Below are positions 51,838-60,236 of a stretch of 64,000 bases of DNA, piece after piece. The stretch is from FEN-1099 sp964511015 (GTDB taxonomy: Bacteria > Lernaellota > Lernaellaia > Lernaellales > Lernaellaceae). The notes below the pieces were generated by a model. The model saw only the letters and a program-made list of their open reading frames with translations. It was not told where the DNA came from and searched no databases. Positions within the stretch are counted from its first letter, which is position 1. The number at the start of each line of letters is the position of its first letter. The stretch covers positions 19,619 to 83,618 of the forward strand of contig CAZEDX010000012.1 of assembly GCA_964511015.1 (NCBI GenBank), given 5' to 3'. The position numbers were made by a program, and so were the translations under genes.

Positions 51838-52515
51838 CTATTCGAAGCTGCGGCGACCGGGGCCGAAGAAGCGTCCGCCGGCGGTGAGCCCGGCGAACTG
51901 GTACACGTAACCGTAGGCGCATGCCGCCAGCGCAATCAGCCACCAGGCGAGCGACCATAGCCCGAACATCAATACGACTTCGACCAGAACCGCGTGCCAG
52001 GCAACAATGCCGGCTGCGCCGCTCACGAAAAAGACCAGGGTGACCGACCAGCGCATCATCGGCGAGTAGGCGGGGTCAGACCAGAACGAGTGGCCTTCCG
52101 CGCGCCAGGTCAGCCCGCCCTCGCCCGGCGCCTTCTGGTCGTCGGCGACTGCGAGATGCGTGCCCGCCGCCAGAACAAACATGACCGCCACGTACAACGA
52201 CGCAAACAAAAGTAGTCCGTACAACGAGAACAGCACCGGCAGGCCGAGTCTGATCACCAGCCACAATAACACCGCGCCGGCGGCCGGCCCTAAAACCAGC
52301 CGATGCGCTATGCGAACATCTTCGGGGAAGAACTCTTTGTGCAATACCATCGCGAACAGCAGGTAGCCCAGGTAGGGGATGAGCAAGCCGAGGACGAGAT
52401 CGATCCGGCCATTGGCAGCCAGTCCAGTCAACGGCCCGGCGACATGCAAGCCCATGCTCCAACTACGGATTCGATTCAACCGGGGATCGGGAGTGAATTT
52501 GTTCGGCTCGTTCAT
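51838..52515 (-). CDS. Membrane protein, unknown
   Basis: 225 residues from ATG 52515 (Met of MNEPNKF); the frame is open to 52554. About five membrane helices (LVLGLLIPYLGYLLFAMVL, LVLGPAAGAVLLWLVIRL, LYGLLLFASLYVAVMFVL, and two near the C-terminus). The N-terminal MNEP also begins the unrelated ligase at 13728; probably coincidence. No family recognised. It lies 41 bases upstream of the CgeB-like gene and may be the first gene of that island. The SD is weak. Confidence 0.65.
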   Translation of the reverse strand: MNEPNKFTPDPRLNRIRSWSMGLHVAGPLTGLAANGRIDLVLGLLIPYLGYLLFAMVLHKEFFPEDVRIAHRLVLGPAAGAVLLWLVIRLGLPVLFSLYGLLLFASLYVAVMFVLAAGTHLAVADDQKAPGEGGLTWRAEGHSFWSDPAYSPMMRWSVTLVFFVSGAAGIVAWHAVLVEVVLMFGLWSLAWWLIALAACAYGYVYQFAGLTAGGRFFGPGRRSFE

Positions 52516-52586
52516 GGGCCAGAGTATGACCACCCTCCGGCCGTGCCGCAACACCGCCCAGCGCTAGCGCTGTGAAAAATGCGTTT

Positions 52587-52604
52587 TGAATGAATGACCA
52601 TTCA
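52587..52604. promoter_or_regulatory. Palindromic operator-like site
   Basis: TGAATGAATGACCATTCA: arms TGAATG/CATTCA with a 6-base spacer. It lies 8 bases upstream of the -35 box of the MFS gene. It resembles TetR-family FadR/PsrA-type operators (consensus like TGAATGAnTAnTCATTCA). Confidence 0.6.
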
Positions 52605-52612
52605 GTTTCTTC

Positions 52613-52642
52613 TTGACACTCCCCCGGCGTCACCGCTAACAT
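52613..52642 (+). promoter_or_regulatory. Promoter of the OFA transporter gene
   Basis: TTGACA (52613-52618), 18-base spacer, TAACAT (52637-52642). Confidence 0.65.
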
Positions 52643-52720
52643 TCCGGGCGAGTTTTCCGACCAGATTCGTGGAGTTATTTCCTTTTCCTCTCCAGTAACG
52701 AAGGGTAGGAGTATAAGCTG

Positions 52721-54052
52721 ATGAGCAATGAAAAAGTGATGAACCGGTGGCTCGTGGTAGCCGGAGCGCTGCTGATTCAGGTCAGTCTTGGCGCGATCTA
52801 CATCTACAGCGTGTTCAAGCCGGCGCTCAAAGAGCAGTTTCCGGATTGGAGCGCCACCAATCTAGCGCTGCCCTCGCAGTTGGTGCTTGCGTTCTTCGCG
52901 GTAAGCACGATTTTCGCCGGCCGCATCCAAGACAAATTGGGGCCGCGCAAGATCGCGACCGTCGGCGGTATCTTGCTGGGTTTGGGTCTTTTTGTTGCCA
53001 GCCGCGCGACGAGTCTGCCGCTGTTCATCATCGGCTTCAGCGTCATCGGCGGCATCGGCATCGGCACCGCGTATGTGTGCCCGATCGCGACCTGCGTGAA
53101 ATGGTTCCCGGACAAACGCGGCTTGATCACCGGTCTGGCGGTGGCCGGCTTCGGTGCGGGCGCGTTGCTCTTCACTCCGGTGGCCAAGTCATTAATCGCC
53201 TCGCAGGGTATCATGAACACATTCATGTACTTGGGCATCATCTTCCTGGTCGCGGTAGTGTTGGGCGCGCAACTCATGATCAACCCGCCGGCCGGCTACA
53301 AGCCGGAAGGCTGGAATCCCCCCGTTCCGGCGGCGGGCGCGGCGGCGGCGCAGGCCGACTACACCTGGCAGCAGATGCTGGGCACGGCGCAGTTCTGGCT
53401 GCTGTGGCTCACCTATTTTGCCGGTTGCACCGCAGGCCTGATGGTCATCATGAACGTCACCAACGTGTGGCAGTCGTTCGCGCTGCCGGCGCTGTTCGAC
53501 GGCACCAACCCGATCGCCAAAGCCACGTTTGACGGCGTGGCGGCGAAGGGCGCTTCGGCGGTCATGATCGTCGCCATCCTCAATGCGCTGGGCCGTATCG
53601 CCTGGGGCAAAATCTCCGACAACCTCGGACGCAAGACCACGATCATCATCATGTTCATCTTCGCCGGCATCGTGATGCTGGCGTTGAACATGCTCAACAC
53701 CTACGCGCTGTACCTGCTGGGCGTGGCCTGCGTCGGCTTCTGCTTCGGCGGCTTCCTGGCGCTGTACCCGGCGGTCACCGCCGACTACTTCGGCACCAAG
53801 AACGTCGGCGCGAACTACGGCTTGATGTTCACGGCCTTCGGCGCGGGCGGCCTGTTCGGCCCGTGGTTGGCCCCGAAATTGATGTCCGTCGTCAACAAGA
53901 TTCCGTACGAAGTGATGGACAAGGCCACCAAGGCCATCACCACCAAAACCTACGACGCCGGCAACTACGTGAAGGCATTCGTGATCTCCGGCGTGCTGTG
54001 CCTCGTGGCGATGCTGATCTTACTGATCGTCAAACCGCCGAAAAAGGCGTAA
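52721..54052 (+). CDS. OFA-family MFS transporter (oxalate/formate antiporter-like)
   Basis: 443 residues, 12 membrane helices. The OFA signature is clear: NRWLVVAGALLIQVSLGAIYIYSVF at the N-terminus, VFKPALKEQF, GRIQDKLGPRK (MFS motif A-like) and VKWFPDKRGLITGLAVAGFG. The second half has GRIAWGKISDNLGRK and a long loop in between. OFA members exchange oxalate, formate or other small carboxylates. A good SD (GGTAGGAG) precedes ATG 52721. It is monocistronic, with a promoter plus palindrome upstream and a strong terminator after the stop, so it is probably controlled by a repressor. Confidence 0.92.
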   Translation: MSNEKVMNRWLVVAGALLIQVSLGAIYIYSVFKPALKEQFPDWSATNLALPSQLVLAFFAVSTIFAGRIQDKLGPRKIATVGGILLGLGLFVASRATSLPLFIIGFSVIGGIGIGTAYVCPIATCVKWFPDKRGLITGLAVAGFGAGALLFTPVAKSLIASQGIMNTFMYLGIIFLVAVVLGAQLMINPPAGYKPEGWNPPVPAAGAAAAQADYTWQQMLGTAQFWLLWLTYFAGCTAGLMVIMNVTNVWQSFALPALFDGTNPIAKATFDGVAAKGASAVMIVAILNALGRIAWGKISDNLGRKTTIIIMFIFAGIVMLALNMLNTYALYLLGVACVGFCFGGFLALYPAVTADYFGTKNVGANYGLMFTAFGAGGLFGPWLAPKLMSVVNKIPYEVMDKATKAITTKTYDAGNYVKAFVISGVLCLVAMLILLIVKPPKKA

Positions 54053-54075
54053 GACACTTCCTGGTTTGCATCCGA

Positions 54076-54109
54076 GGGGGTCCCCGTATGGGGCCCCCCC
54101 CTTTTCTTT
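54076..54109 (+). terminator. Rho-independent terminator after the OFA gene
   Basis: GGGGG-T-CCCC (54076-54085), GTAT, GGGG-C-CCCCC (54090-54099), with a T/C mismatch, then TTTTCTTT. Confidence 0.88.
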
Positions 54110-54114
54110 GGCCG

Positions 54115-54143
54115 TTGAGGCTCGCGGCGAAAGCCTTTACAAT
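54115..54143 (+). promoter_or_regulatory. Promoter of the carbonic-anhydrase-like gene
   Basis: TTGAGG (54115-54120), 17-base spacer, TACAAT (54138-54143). Confidence 0.6.
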
Positions 54144-54169
54144 CGCGGCCGGCAAAAAGGAGGTTCCCG

Positions 54170-54604
54170 ATGGCCCATCTCTGCGAAGCTGCCGTCGTCA
54201 CCTGCGAGGACTTCCGCCTGCACGCGCGCAAGCACGGCGGCAATTTCATCGCCGAACATTTTCACCGGTTGTATGTCGATTTTGATCTGATCACCCGGGG
54301 CGGCTGCATTCAGGATCTCGTGCGCCCTAAGCCGGGCTTCGACGACGCGCTGTATCGCGATCTGAACGTGTCGGTGAGCCTGCACCAGGTGAAGACGATC
54401 TACGTGGTCGGCCACGAGGACTGCGGCGCCTACGCCTCGTTTCGGTTCCCGACCCGGCCGGCCGAACTGGCGCAGCACCACGCCGACCTGAAGGAAGCCA
54501 AGCGCCTGATCGAGAAGCGCTTCCCAGGCGTGCAGGCGGTGCCGTTGTTTGCGGAACTGGAGCCCGGCTCGCACGACCGCTGGGTGATGACCGAGGTCGA
54601 GTAG
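54170..54604 (+). CDS. Small beta-carbonic-anhydrase-like protein
   Basis: 144 residues with GGAGG 8 bases before ATG 54170. VTCEDFRLH (CxDxR, zinc Cys and active-site Asp-Arg dyad) and VVGHEDCGAY (HxxC) are the beta-carbonic-anhydrase zinc motifs. It is shorter than typical beta-CA (about 200), so dimer elements may be reduced. It could hydrate CO2, or bind zinc without that activity. Its own promoter lies between the terminator of the OFA gene and the start. Confidence 0.75.
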   Translation: MAHLCEAAVVTCEDFRLHARKHGGNFIAEHFHRLYVDFDLITRGGCIQDLVRPKPGFDDALYRDLNVSVSLHQVKTIYVVGHEDCGAYASFRFPTRPAELAQHHADLKEAKRLIEKRFPGVQAVPLFAELEPGSHDRWVMTEVE

Positions 54605-54612
54605 GGTTTGCC

Positions 54613-54648
54613 AAATCCGGCACATTTATGCTAAGGTGTGCCGAATTT
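54613..54648. promoter_or_regulatory. Inverted repeat flanking a -10-like box
   Basis: AAATCCGGCACA (54613-54624) and TGTGCCGAATTT (54637-54648), one mismatch, enclosing TTTATGCTAAGG. TATGCT in the centre matches the -10 box at 28100. The site lies 90 bases upstream of the cytidine deaminase gene and 8 bases after the preceding stop; it may be an operator or a bidirectional terminator. Confidence 0.5.
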
Positions 54649-54739
54649 CGCGCACCGAATTCAAGCGCAGGGCTCGACTTCGATTCATGTCCTCCCCATT
54701 CCAAGGAAGTCGAGTCCTGCGTCTTTCATTTTGGACGAG

Positions 54740-55144
54740 ATGAACCAACCGTTGCCCATTGCTGAAGCCCGCGACTTGCTGGCGAGCGCCCGCCAGGCGC
54801 TGGTCCATTCTCTGTGCCTGTGGTCGGGGTTCGCCGTGGGGGCGGCATTGCGCTGTGAAGACGGCACCATCGTCACCGGCTGCAACATCGAAAGCCCGAC
54901 GCTGCTGCAAGAGATCTGCGCCGAACGCGTGACCTTGTTCAAAGCGCTTTCCGACGGCCACCGCGCCTTCACCCACCTGGCGGTGGTGGCCGGCAAAAAA
55001 TCGGGCCTACCCCCGTGCGGCGTATGCCGGCAATTACTGATCGAATTCGCGCCGGACTTGATCGTCATCACGCCCGGCGACGACGGCGAACCGCATCAAC
55101 GCCCGCTCGCCGAGTTGCTGCCGGAGGCGTTTCTCAAGCCGTAG
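54740..55144 (+). CDS. cdd: Cytidine deaminase
   Basis: 134 residues from ATG 54740. Zinc-site motifs: TGCNIESPTLLQEICAER (CAE) and LPPCGVCRQLL (PCxxC). SGFAVGAALRCEDG is the usual substrate loop start. The length fits tetrameric Cdd (about 130). The frame is open upstream to 54638, but those codons do not fit the family. The SD is weak. It deaminates cytidine and deoxycytidine to uridine and deoxyuridine in pyrimidine salvage. Confidence 0.86.
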   Translation: MNQPLPIAEARDLLASARQALVHSLCLWSGFAVGAALRCEDGTIVTGCNIESPTLLQEICAERVTLFKALSDGHRAFTHLAVVAGKKSGLPPCGVCRQLLIEFAPDLIVITPGDDGEPHQRPLAELLPEAFLKP

Positions 55145-55633
55145 ACCGCCCGGATCGCGACCGGTTCTCTCTGCCGATAACACTAACGTGAAGTGCCGCC
55201 TCCGTATATTTTTGTTTCGAACGGGCGTTCCAGCGAACGAGTGGATATTTTTTTTAAAGTCTCCTTGGCCAATTCCACCTTGTGCATTGTCGGTGCCGGG
55301 TGAATTGGCGGTCGCGCATCTGGCGCCGACCGCCGGAAATTGGAAGTCGCTTCAGCGGCGAAACATAGGACAAAGAAAGATGCTGCCAGTCGGCGACTGT
55401 ATCCCCCGTCCTGGGGAGGAAAATCCAAGCGTGAATAGTCAAGCCGCCAATGTGGTTGGAAAGAGCGGGGTGACAATGGGAGGCGTCCGCCGCTGAACAG
55501 GCCATTAGGTTACGGAATACAAGATGTCGAAGCGGCGCTTTCGCGGCCGCAAGCGATTTCCATTTTCCCAAGGGGTGAAAATCGAAGAGCAGGCTCGCGG
55601 GCCTGCCCTTATGTAGCGAATTCGGTTCGGCGA
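55145..55633. other. 489-base stretch without a recognised large gene
   Basis: No family-like protein. The only frame with peptide-like features is the 34-codon minus-strand ORF 55183-55287. AT-rich runs occur at 55208-55215 and 55249-55256. No RNA family was recognised. Confidence 0.6.
55183..55287 (-). CDS. Possible small peptide with leader-like sequence
   Basis: 34 residues: starts MHKVELAKETLKKIS and ends in KIYGGGTSR. ELxKETLKKIS resembles leader peptides of ribosomally made, modified peptides (LxKETLRxLS pattern), and GGG precedes a short TSR tail. There is no strong SD, and no modification enzyme gene is adjacent. The frame is open 63 codons further upstream. Very uncertain. Confidence 0.25.
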   Translation of the reverse strand: MHKVELAKETLKKISTRSLERPFETKIYGGGTSR

Positions 55634-56188
55634 TCAGATGACCGGGTTGGTCACGGCTTCCTTGGTTTCGGACTGCGCCAGTTCGGCGCGTTTGGTTTCG
55701 AAGAAGTTGTCGAGCTTCTGCTGAATCAGGTCGTAGGTCTGCTGGATGCCGCTCATCGTCTGTTCGTCGTTGATGCCCAGCCCGCCGAGGATCTTGAGCG
55801 CCTCGTTGAAGCCGGTGTCGATTGCGCCGCGGATCATCTCGTCGTACTTGCTCAGCGCTTCTTCCTCGGACAGGTCCGGGTTCTGCTGCTTGTACAGCCC
55901 GTACATGCTGATCGCGAAATTGGCGATGGTGTTGGCCGTTCCTTCGGGCGTGACGTCGACCGTGTTCAGATCGACGTTCAGATACTGTGCCGCTTCGTTG
56001 ACGATGGACTTGAGCTGATCGAGCGTGGTCTGCGAATAGACCCGCAACCCGTAGCCGGGTTCGCGCGAGCTGTTGGTGACCTTGTCGGTGGCTTGGGTTT
56101 GCGTGGTCGATTTCTTGCTGCTAGCAGTCAGGCTCCGGGCCTTCAGCTTGCCCAGTGGACTGGACGAATTGACTGGGGTGATGGCCAT
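55634..56188 (-). CDS. DUF5610-like protein
   Basis: 184 residues. A Ser/Thr/Lys-rich, probably disordered N-terminus (1-50) precedes a helical domain (about 55-170) with NFAISMYGLYKQQNPDLSEEEALSKY, IRGAIDTGFNEALKILGGLGI and GIQQTYDLIQQKLDNFF, which recalls DUF5610. The role of this family is unknown; no signal peptide. GGAGG upstream of ATG 56188. It stands alone, divergent from plsB. Confidence 0.78.
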   Translation of the reverse strand: MAITPVNSSSPLGKLKARSLTASSKKSTTQTQATDKVTNSSREPGYGLRVYSQTTLDQLKSIVNEAAQYLNVDLNTVDVTPEGTANTIANFAISMYGLYKQQNPDLSEEEALSKYDEMIRGAIDTGFNEALKILGGLGINDEQTMSGIQQTYDLIQQKLDNFFETKRAELAQSETKEAVTNPVI

Positions 56189-56280
56189 AGCACACTCCTC
56201 CCTTTGCGGGACGTATCATACTTTGAATCGGCAATCCGGTGGCCCGGCTTGAACCCTATCTGGTTTGTCGGGTCCACAAA

Positions 56281-56309
56281 TTGCCTGCGTAACAACCCTG
56301 AGCTATAGT
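56281..56309 (+). promoter_or_regulatory. Promoter of plsB, apparently leaderless
   Basis: TTGCCT (56281-56286), 17-base spacer, TATAGT (56304-56309). The expected start point (56316-56317) coincides with ATG 56317, and no SD is visible. Confidence 0.55.
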
Positions 56310-56316
56310 GAAAAAC

Positions 56317-59010
56317 ATGAGCAAGGGCAAGGCCCAAACTGTTCCGACTTCGGTGGCGGATGCGCCAACTCCGCGGCATTTCCGCACTTTTTTGCGCGGC
56401 ACGTTCCACCACTACAGCTCGATTCTGACCGGACGCTTTGGTTTCTTGCTGAACCTGATATTCCGCCTGTTGCTACGCCGGGTAAAGATCGCCCCTAACG
56501 ACCGCAGCCAACTTCAGAACCTCGCGGAAAAAGGGACGATTTGCTACGTCACGCGCAGCCGCAGCCGGCTGGAATACTTGCTGCTATCGTTCAAGCTGCG
56601 GCAGGAAGGCCTGCCATTTCCGCAGTTCTGCCACTACCTGTCGGTCTGGTTGTGGCAACCGTGGGGACAGACGTTCCGGCGTCTGGTCGGCGTCGTGGTC
56701 AGTTGGTTCGAAGGGCATGGCTACCCGAACCCTTACGAAGACGGTTTCGTGCGGCAGTTGATTCTCGACCGCGTCCCTACCCTGTTGCCGTTGCACCACT
56801 TCCGCGGCCTGCCGTGGCGTTTTTCGCGGCGGCATCGGGACCCACTGGAAGAACTGATTATGCTGCGCCGCGCCTGCGGTCAAACGATCATGATGGTGCC
56901 GGTCGTCATCATATACGGCCGGCGTCCGGACAAAGACCGCAAGTCGCTGCTCGATCTGATTGCCGGTCCGCCGGACAACCCCGGCCGTCTGCGCCGCTTG
57001 TTGCGCTTCTTCGGCAACCTGAGCCATCTGTCGATCAACGTCGCCGAACCGCAGGAACTGCTCGAACTCGAAGCGGTCGCCGCAGTGCGCGTGCCGATGA
57101 TGGCCGAACGACTGCCGGAGACGGCGTACCATATCCGCCAGACGCTGCTCGAACGCATCGAAGCCGAACGCCGCGTGGTGCTCGGCCCGGCGCGCAAGAG
57201 CCGCGCCGAAGTGGTGGAAATGGTGCTGCACGAAAAGAGTTTCGTCGCGGCGCTGCTGGAATACTGTCAGGCCAACAACGCGCCGTTCTATGAAACGCGC
57301 GAACGCGCCCGGCGCTACCTCGAGGAAATGGCCGGCGATTTCCGCCCCGGAACGATCCAGTTCCTGTATTGGCTTTTCGATCGCTTGCTGAAGAAAGTAT
57401 ACACGCGCATCGAGGTCGATGAAGCCGGCCTCGAACGCGTGCGCAAGGTGGCGCGGCGCATGCCGGTGGTCTTCATGCCCTGCCACAAAAGCCACCTCGA
57501 CTACATCCTGCTCGACTACATGATCTACAAGAACCAGTACTCGCTGCCGCTGACCGTGAGCGGCATCAATCTGAATTTCTGGCCGGTGGGCTGGCTGTTT
57601 CGCGGCGCCGGCGCGTTCTTCATCCGGCGCGCGTTCCGCGGCAAGCGCATCTACTCGCTGTGCCTGACCCGATATCTGTCCGCGGTGCTGCGCGAAGGCC
57701 TTAACCTGACTTTCTTCGTCGAGGGCGGCCGCAGTCGGGTCGGCAAGCTGCTGGTCCCCAAGACCGGCTTCCTGCAATACCTGCTCGAAGCGATGGCCTC
57801 GGCCAACCGCCGCGACCTCGCTTTCGTGCCGGTGTCGATCGGCTACGAGAAGATCTTCGAGGAGTCGTTCTACACGAAGGAAGCCACCGGACGGCCCAAC
57901 GAGGGCGAGAATCTGCGCACCGTGCTGCGCAATCGGCGGATGATCCGCTCGCAGCAAGGGCGCGCTTGGCTCGACTTCGGCGAACCGATCACCCTACAGG
58001 AACTGCTCGACCAGCGGCGGCTGGTGACGGTGCCGCGCAGTGAAGGCGCGATTCGCGATCTGGCCACGCGCATCGCCCAACGCACGGTGTTCGCCATCAA
58101 CGAACTGCAACCGGTCACACCGTATGCCATCGTCGCCGAGGCGCTGCTGGCGGGCACGCGGCGCGGAGTGCCGGCGCAAGTGATCATCGACCGCTATGCG
58201 CTGATCGAGAATCTGCTGCGCGCCTCGTCCGCAAGGATTACGATTCCGCGCACCGACCCGACCGCCATCGTATTGGCGATTCTCAACGCGATGGTCGCCG
58301 CGAAAGTACTGGGGCGCCAGGAAGGTGGCGAGGAAGACGAGCCGTTCTATTTCCTTGACGAAGCCCGCCGCATGGCGCTGTCCATTTACGCCAACACCGT
58401 GGTGCCGCACCACCAATACGCCAGCCTTCTCGCCCTCGCCTTGCTGGGCGCGAAAGAGCCGAAAACCGAACATGATCTGCTGGTCGACTTCCGTTCGCTG
58501 ATGGCGCTGATGACGCGCGAACTGGTGCTCGGCAAGGAACCGGAACGCACGCGCGAAGACGATGAACGCGATTTCGCCCCGACATGGCGCCTTTTCGTTG
58601 AACGGGAATGGGTGGACCGCCACGATCAGAGCTATGACCTGTCCGCCACCGGCCGCTTCGCCGCCGAGACCCTCGCCGCCATGGTGTCGGGTTACGCCGA
58701 GAGCTACTGGCTGGCGGCGCGCGCGCTGTTACAGCGCAAAGCCGAGCGTTTCAGCGACAAGGATTTTGTAAAGGCCGCGATGGCCAAGGGGCAACGCGCG
58801 GTCAGTGTCGGCGAGATGGCACACCCCGAAGCGGTGCACAAGGTGCTGCTGGAAAACGCTCTTAGGCATTTCAGCGATCTCGGACTGGTGCGCACCGAAC
58901 GCGTCATCGGCGAAAAGACCAAGGCCGCGACCTACAACCATCAGGTCGCCGACTACGTCGGCCTACGCGAGATTGCCGACAACCTGCGCCGCTACTCGCC
59001 GGTCGAATAG
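56317..59010 (+). CDS. plsB: Glycerol-3-phosphate acyltransferase PlsB
   Basis: 897 residues from ATG 56317; GTG 56308 would lie inside the -10 box. The acyltransferase motifs are MPCHKSHLDYILLDY (block I, HxxxxD variant HKSHLD, near 390), GAFFIRRAF (block II), FVEGGRSR (block III, near 467) and VPVSIGYEKI (block IV). The long N-terminal half (about 1-350) and helical C-terminal part fit the PlsB family (about 800-900 residues). It is an inner-membrane enzyme that makes 1-acyl-glycerol-3-phosphate in the first step of phospholipid synthesis. The convergent zinc-ribbon gene ends 4 bases downstream. Confidence 0.92.
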   Translation: MSKGKAQTVPTSVADAPTPRHFRTFLRGTFHHYSSILTGRFGFLLNLIFRLLLRRVKIAPNDRSQLQNLAEKGTICYVTRSRSRLEYLLLSFKLRQEGLPFPQFCHYLSVWLWQPWGQTFRRLVGVVVSWFEGHGYPNPYEDGFVRQLILDRVPTLLPLHHFRGLPWRFSRRHRDPLEELIMLRRACGQTIMMVPVVIIYGRRPDKDRKSLLDLIAGPPDNPGRLRRLLRFFGNLSHLSINVAEPQELLELEAVAAVRVPMMAERLPETAYHIRQTLLERIEAERRVVLGPARKSRAEVVEMVLHEKSFVAALLEYCQANNAPFYETRERARRYLEEMAGDFRPGTIQFLYWLFDRLLKKVYTRIEVDEAGLERVRKVARRMPVVFMPCHKSHLDYILLDYMIYKNQYSLPLTVSGINLNFWPVGWLFRGAGAFFIRRAFRGKRIYSLCLTRYLSAVLREGLNLTFFVEGGRSRVGKLLVPKTGFLQYLLEAMASANRRDLAFVPVSIGYEKIFEESFYTKEATGRPNEGENLRTVLRNRRMIRSQQGRAWLDFGEPITLQELLDQRRLVTVPRSEGAIRDLATRIAQRTVFAINELQPVTPYAIVAEALLAGTRRGVPAQVIIDRYALIENLLRASSARITIPRTDPTAIVLAILNAMVAAKVLGRQEGGEEDEPFYFLDEARRMALSIYANTVVPHHQYASLLALALLGAKEPKTEHDLLVDFRSLMALMTRELVLGKEPERTREDDERDFAPTWRLFVEREWVDRHDQSYDLSATGRFAAETLAAMVSGYAESYWLAARALLQRKAERFSDKDFVKAAMAKGQRAVSVGEMAHPEAVHKVLLENALRHFSDLGLVRTERVIGEKTKAATYNHQVADYVGLREIADNLRRYSPVE

Positions 59011-59014
59011 CTTT

Positions 59015-60109
59015 CTACTTTTGCAGCAAGGTGTAGATTGCCACGCCACCGCCGATGACGCCGGCCGCGGTCAAAATCACCAGAATCAGTTTAAGCCACG
59101 AGAACGGCGCCGTGCCCTGCACTTCGCCGGTCTGGCCGTTGACCAGGAAGCGGTAGACCTTCCCCTTGTACCGGTACGCCGCGATCCACAGCGGCAGAAT
59201 GGCCAGGTCGTACGCCCAATTGCTGAACCGCGTAGACACGTTGAGGTTGCGCTGCGTGTCGCCCGGTACCATCTTGCCGCACGCCTCGACCTCTTTCTCC
59301 TGCAGCTCCTTCTGCGCGATGTTCTGCGCCTCGGACGGTTTAATCGACGGGTTCTCCGCGCCGTAGCCGGCCAGGTAATCGCCGCTATATGGCTTGGCCT
59401 GGGCCATATCGAACGGTACGATCTTCGCCACCCATTCCTGATCGAGACCCTTCGAAGCCGAGATCAACCAATCGTCGTACCGTCCGCGGTGACTGCCGCG
59501 GGCCGGCTCCCACCGCGTGTGGCGCACGTCGCGGTATTTGGTCTGCGTGTGGCCTTGCGCATCCTTCTCGGTGTACGGCTCCTTGACGTAGTAGTAGTAG
59601 CCGGCGTCGGCCGACCACGACGAATCGGCGTCGACGTCAAAGGCCCAGAACGGCATGTACACACCGCGGATCTCGTTAATCGAACTGCCCTTGGTCAAAT
59701 CGCGCGGGCGGAAAAAACCTTTGCCCAACCAGGTCCAGAACTTCTTCTCGGCGTCTTCGCGGCCAAAGGCGAACGGCACCACGCGGCTGGGGCGCTCGCT
59801 TTCCGGCGTCTCGGATTTCTCTATGACATACGCCGAGCCGCAGTACGCGCAGGCCAGCGCTTTCACGCTTGGGTCGTAGCTGACCTTCGCGCCGCACGAC
59901 TTGCACGAGAAGGTGTTCACCTCGCGGCCGTAGCCCGACCCCGCCGCGCCTTTGGCCTGCAGCTCGCCGGTCGAGCTGGAAGTGGCGGTGGGCGGGGCCG
60001 CGGGTGCTTCCGGCGCCGCGGGCGGCACCGCCCCAACGGCGGTTCCGCAATACGGGCACGTGGTGGCAGTGGCTTCGATCTCCGCCTGGCAGCCGGTGCA
60101 TTTGGGCAT
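59015..60109 (-). CDS. Zinc-ribbon membrane-anchored protein
   Basis: 364 residues from ATG 60109 (GGGAGG upstream). Two zinc ribbons: CTGC...CPYC (residues 4-21) and CKSC...CAYC (about 68-90), separated by a Pro/Ala-rich linker. A middle domain (about 110-320) has VYMPFWAFDVDADSSWSADAGYYYY, LAILPLWIAAYRYKGKVYRFLVNGQTG (typical of the TFIIB-type zinc-ribbon membrane proteins), and one C-terminal helix (about 338-360, LILVILTAAGVIGGGVAIYTLL) anchors it. Function unknown; related proteins are conserved in many bacteria. Confidence 0.82.
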   Translation of the reverse strand: MPKCTGCQAEIEATATTCPYCGTAVGAVPPAAPEAPAAPPTATSSSTGELQAKGAAGSGYGREVNTFSCKSCGAKVSYDPSVKALACAYCGSAYVIEKSETPESERPSRVVPFAFGREDAEKKFWTWLGKGFFRPRDLTKGSSINEIRGVYMPFWAFDVDADSSWSADAGYYYYVKEPYTEKDAQGHTQTKYRDVRHTRWEPARGSHRGRYDDWLISASKGLDQEWVAKIVPFDMAQAKPYSGDYLAGYGAENPSIKPSEAQNIAQKELQEKEVEACGKMVPGDTQRNLNVSTRFSNWAYDLAILPLWIAAYRYKGKVYRFLVNGQTGEVQGTAPFSWLKLILVILTAAGVIGGGVAIYTLLQK

Positions 60110-60236
60110 GGTAGCCTCCCGCGAACAGATGATCGTGGTGGGTGACAAATGCAACATAGCACTGCCCCTATTCGCCGGCCAAGAGGGGGGCGGCGGGTGG
60201 TTTGCGTCCCTGCCACTCGCGGGCTAAGTTGCCCCC

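Noticed and set aside
49766..51910. Plus-strand frame of about 714 codons
   Set aside because: Antisense to the CgeB-like gene; Arg/His/Val-rich with no recognisable domain.
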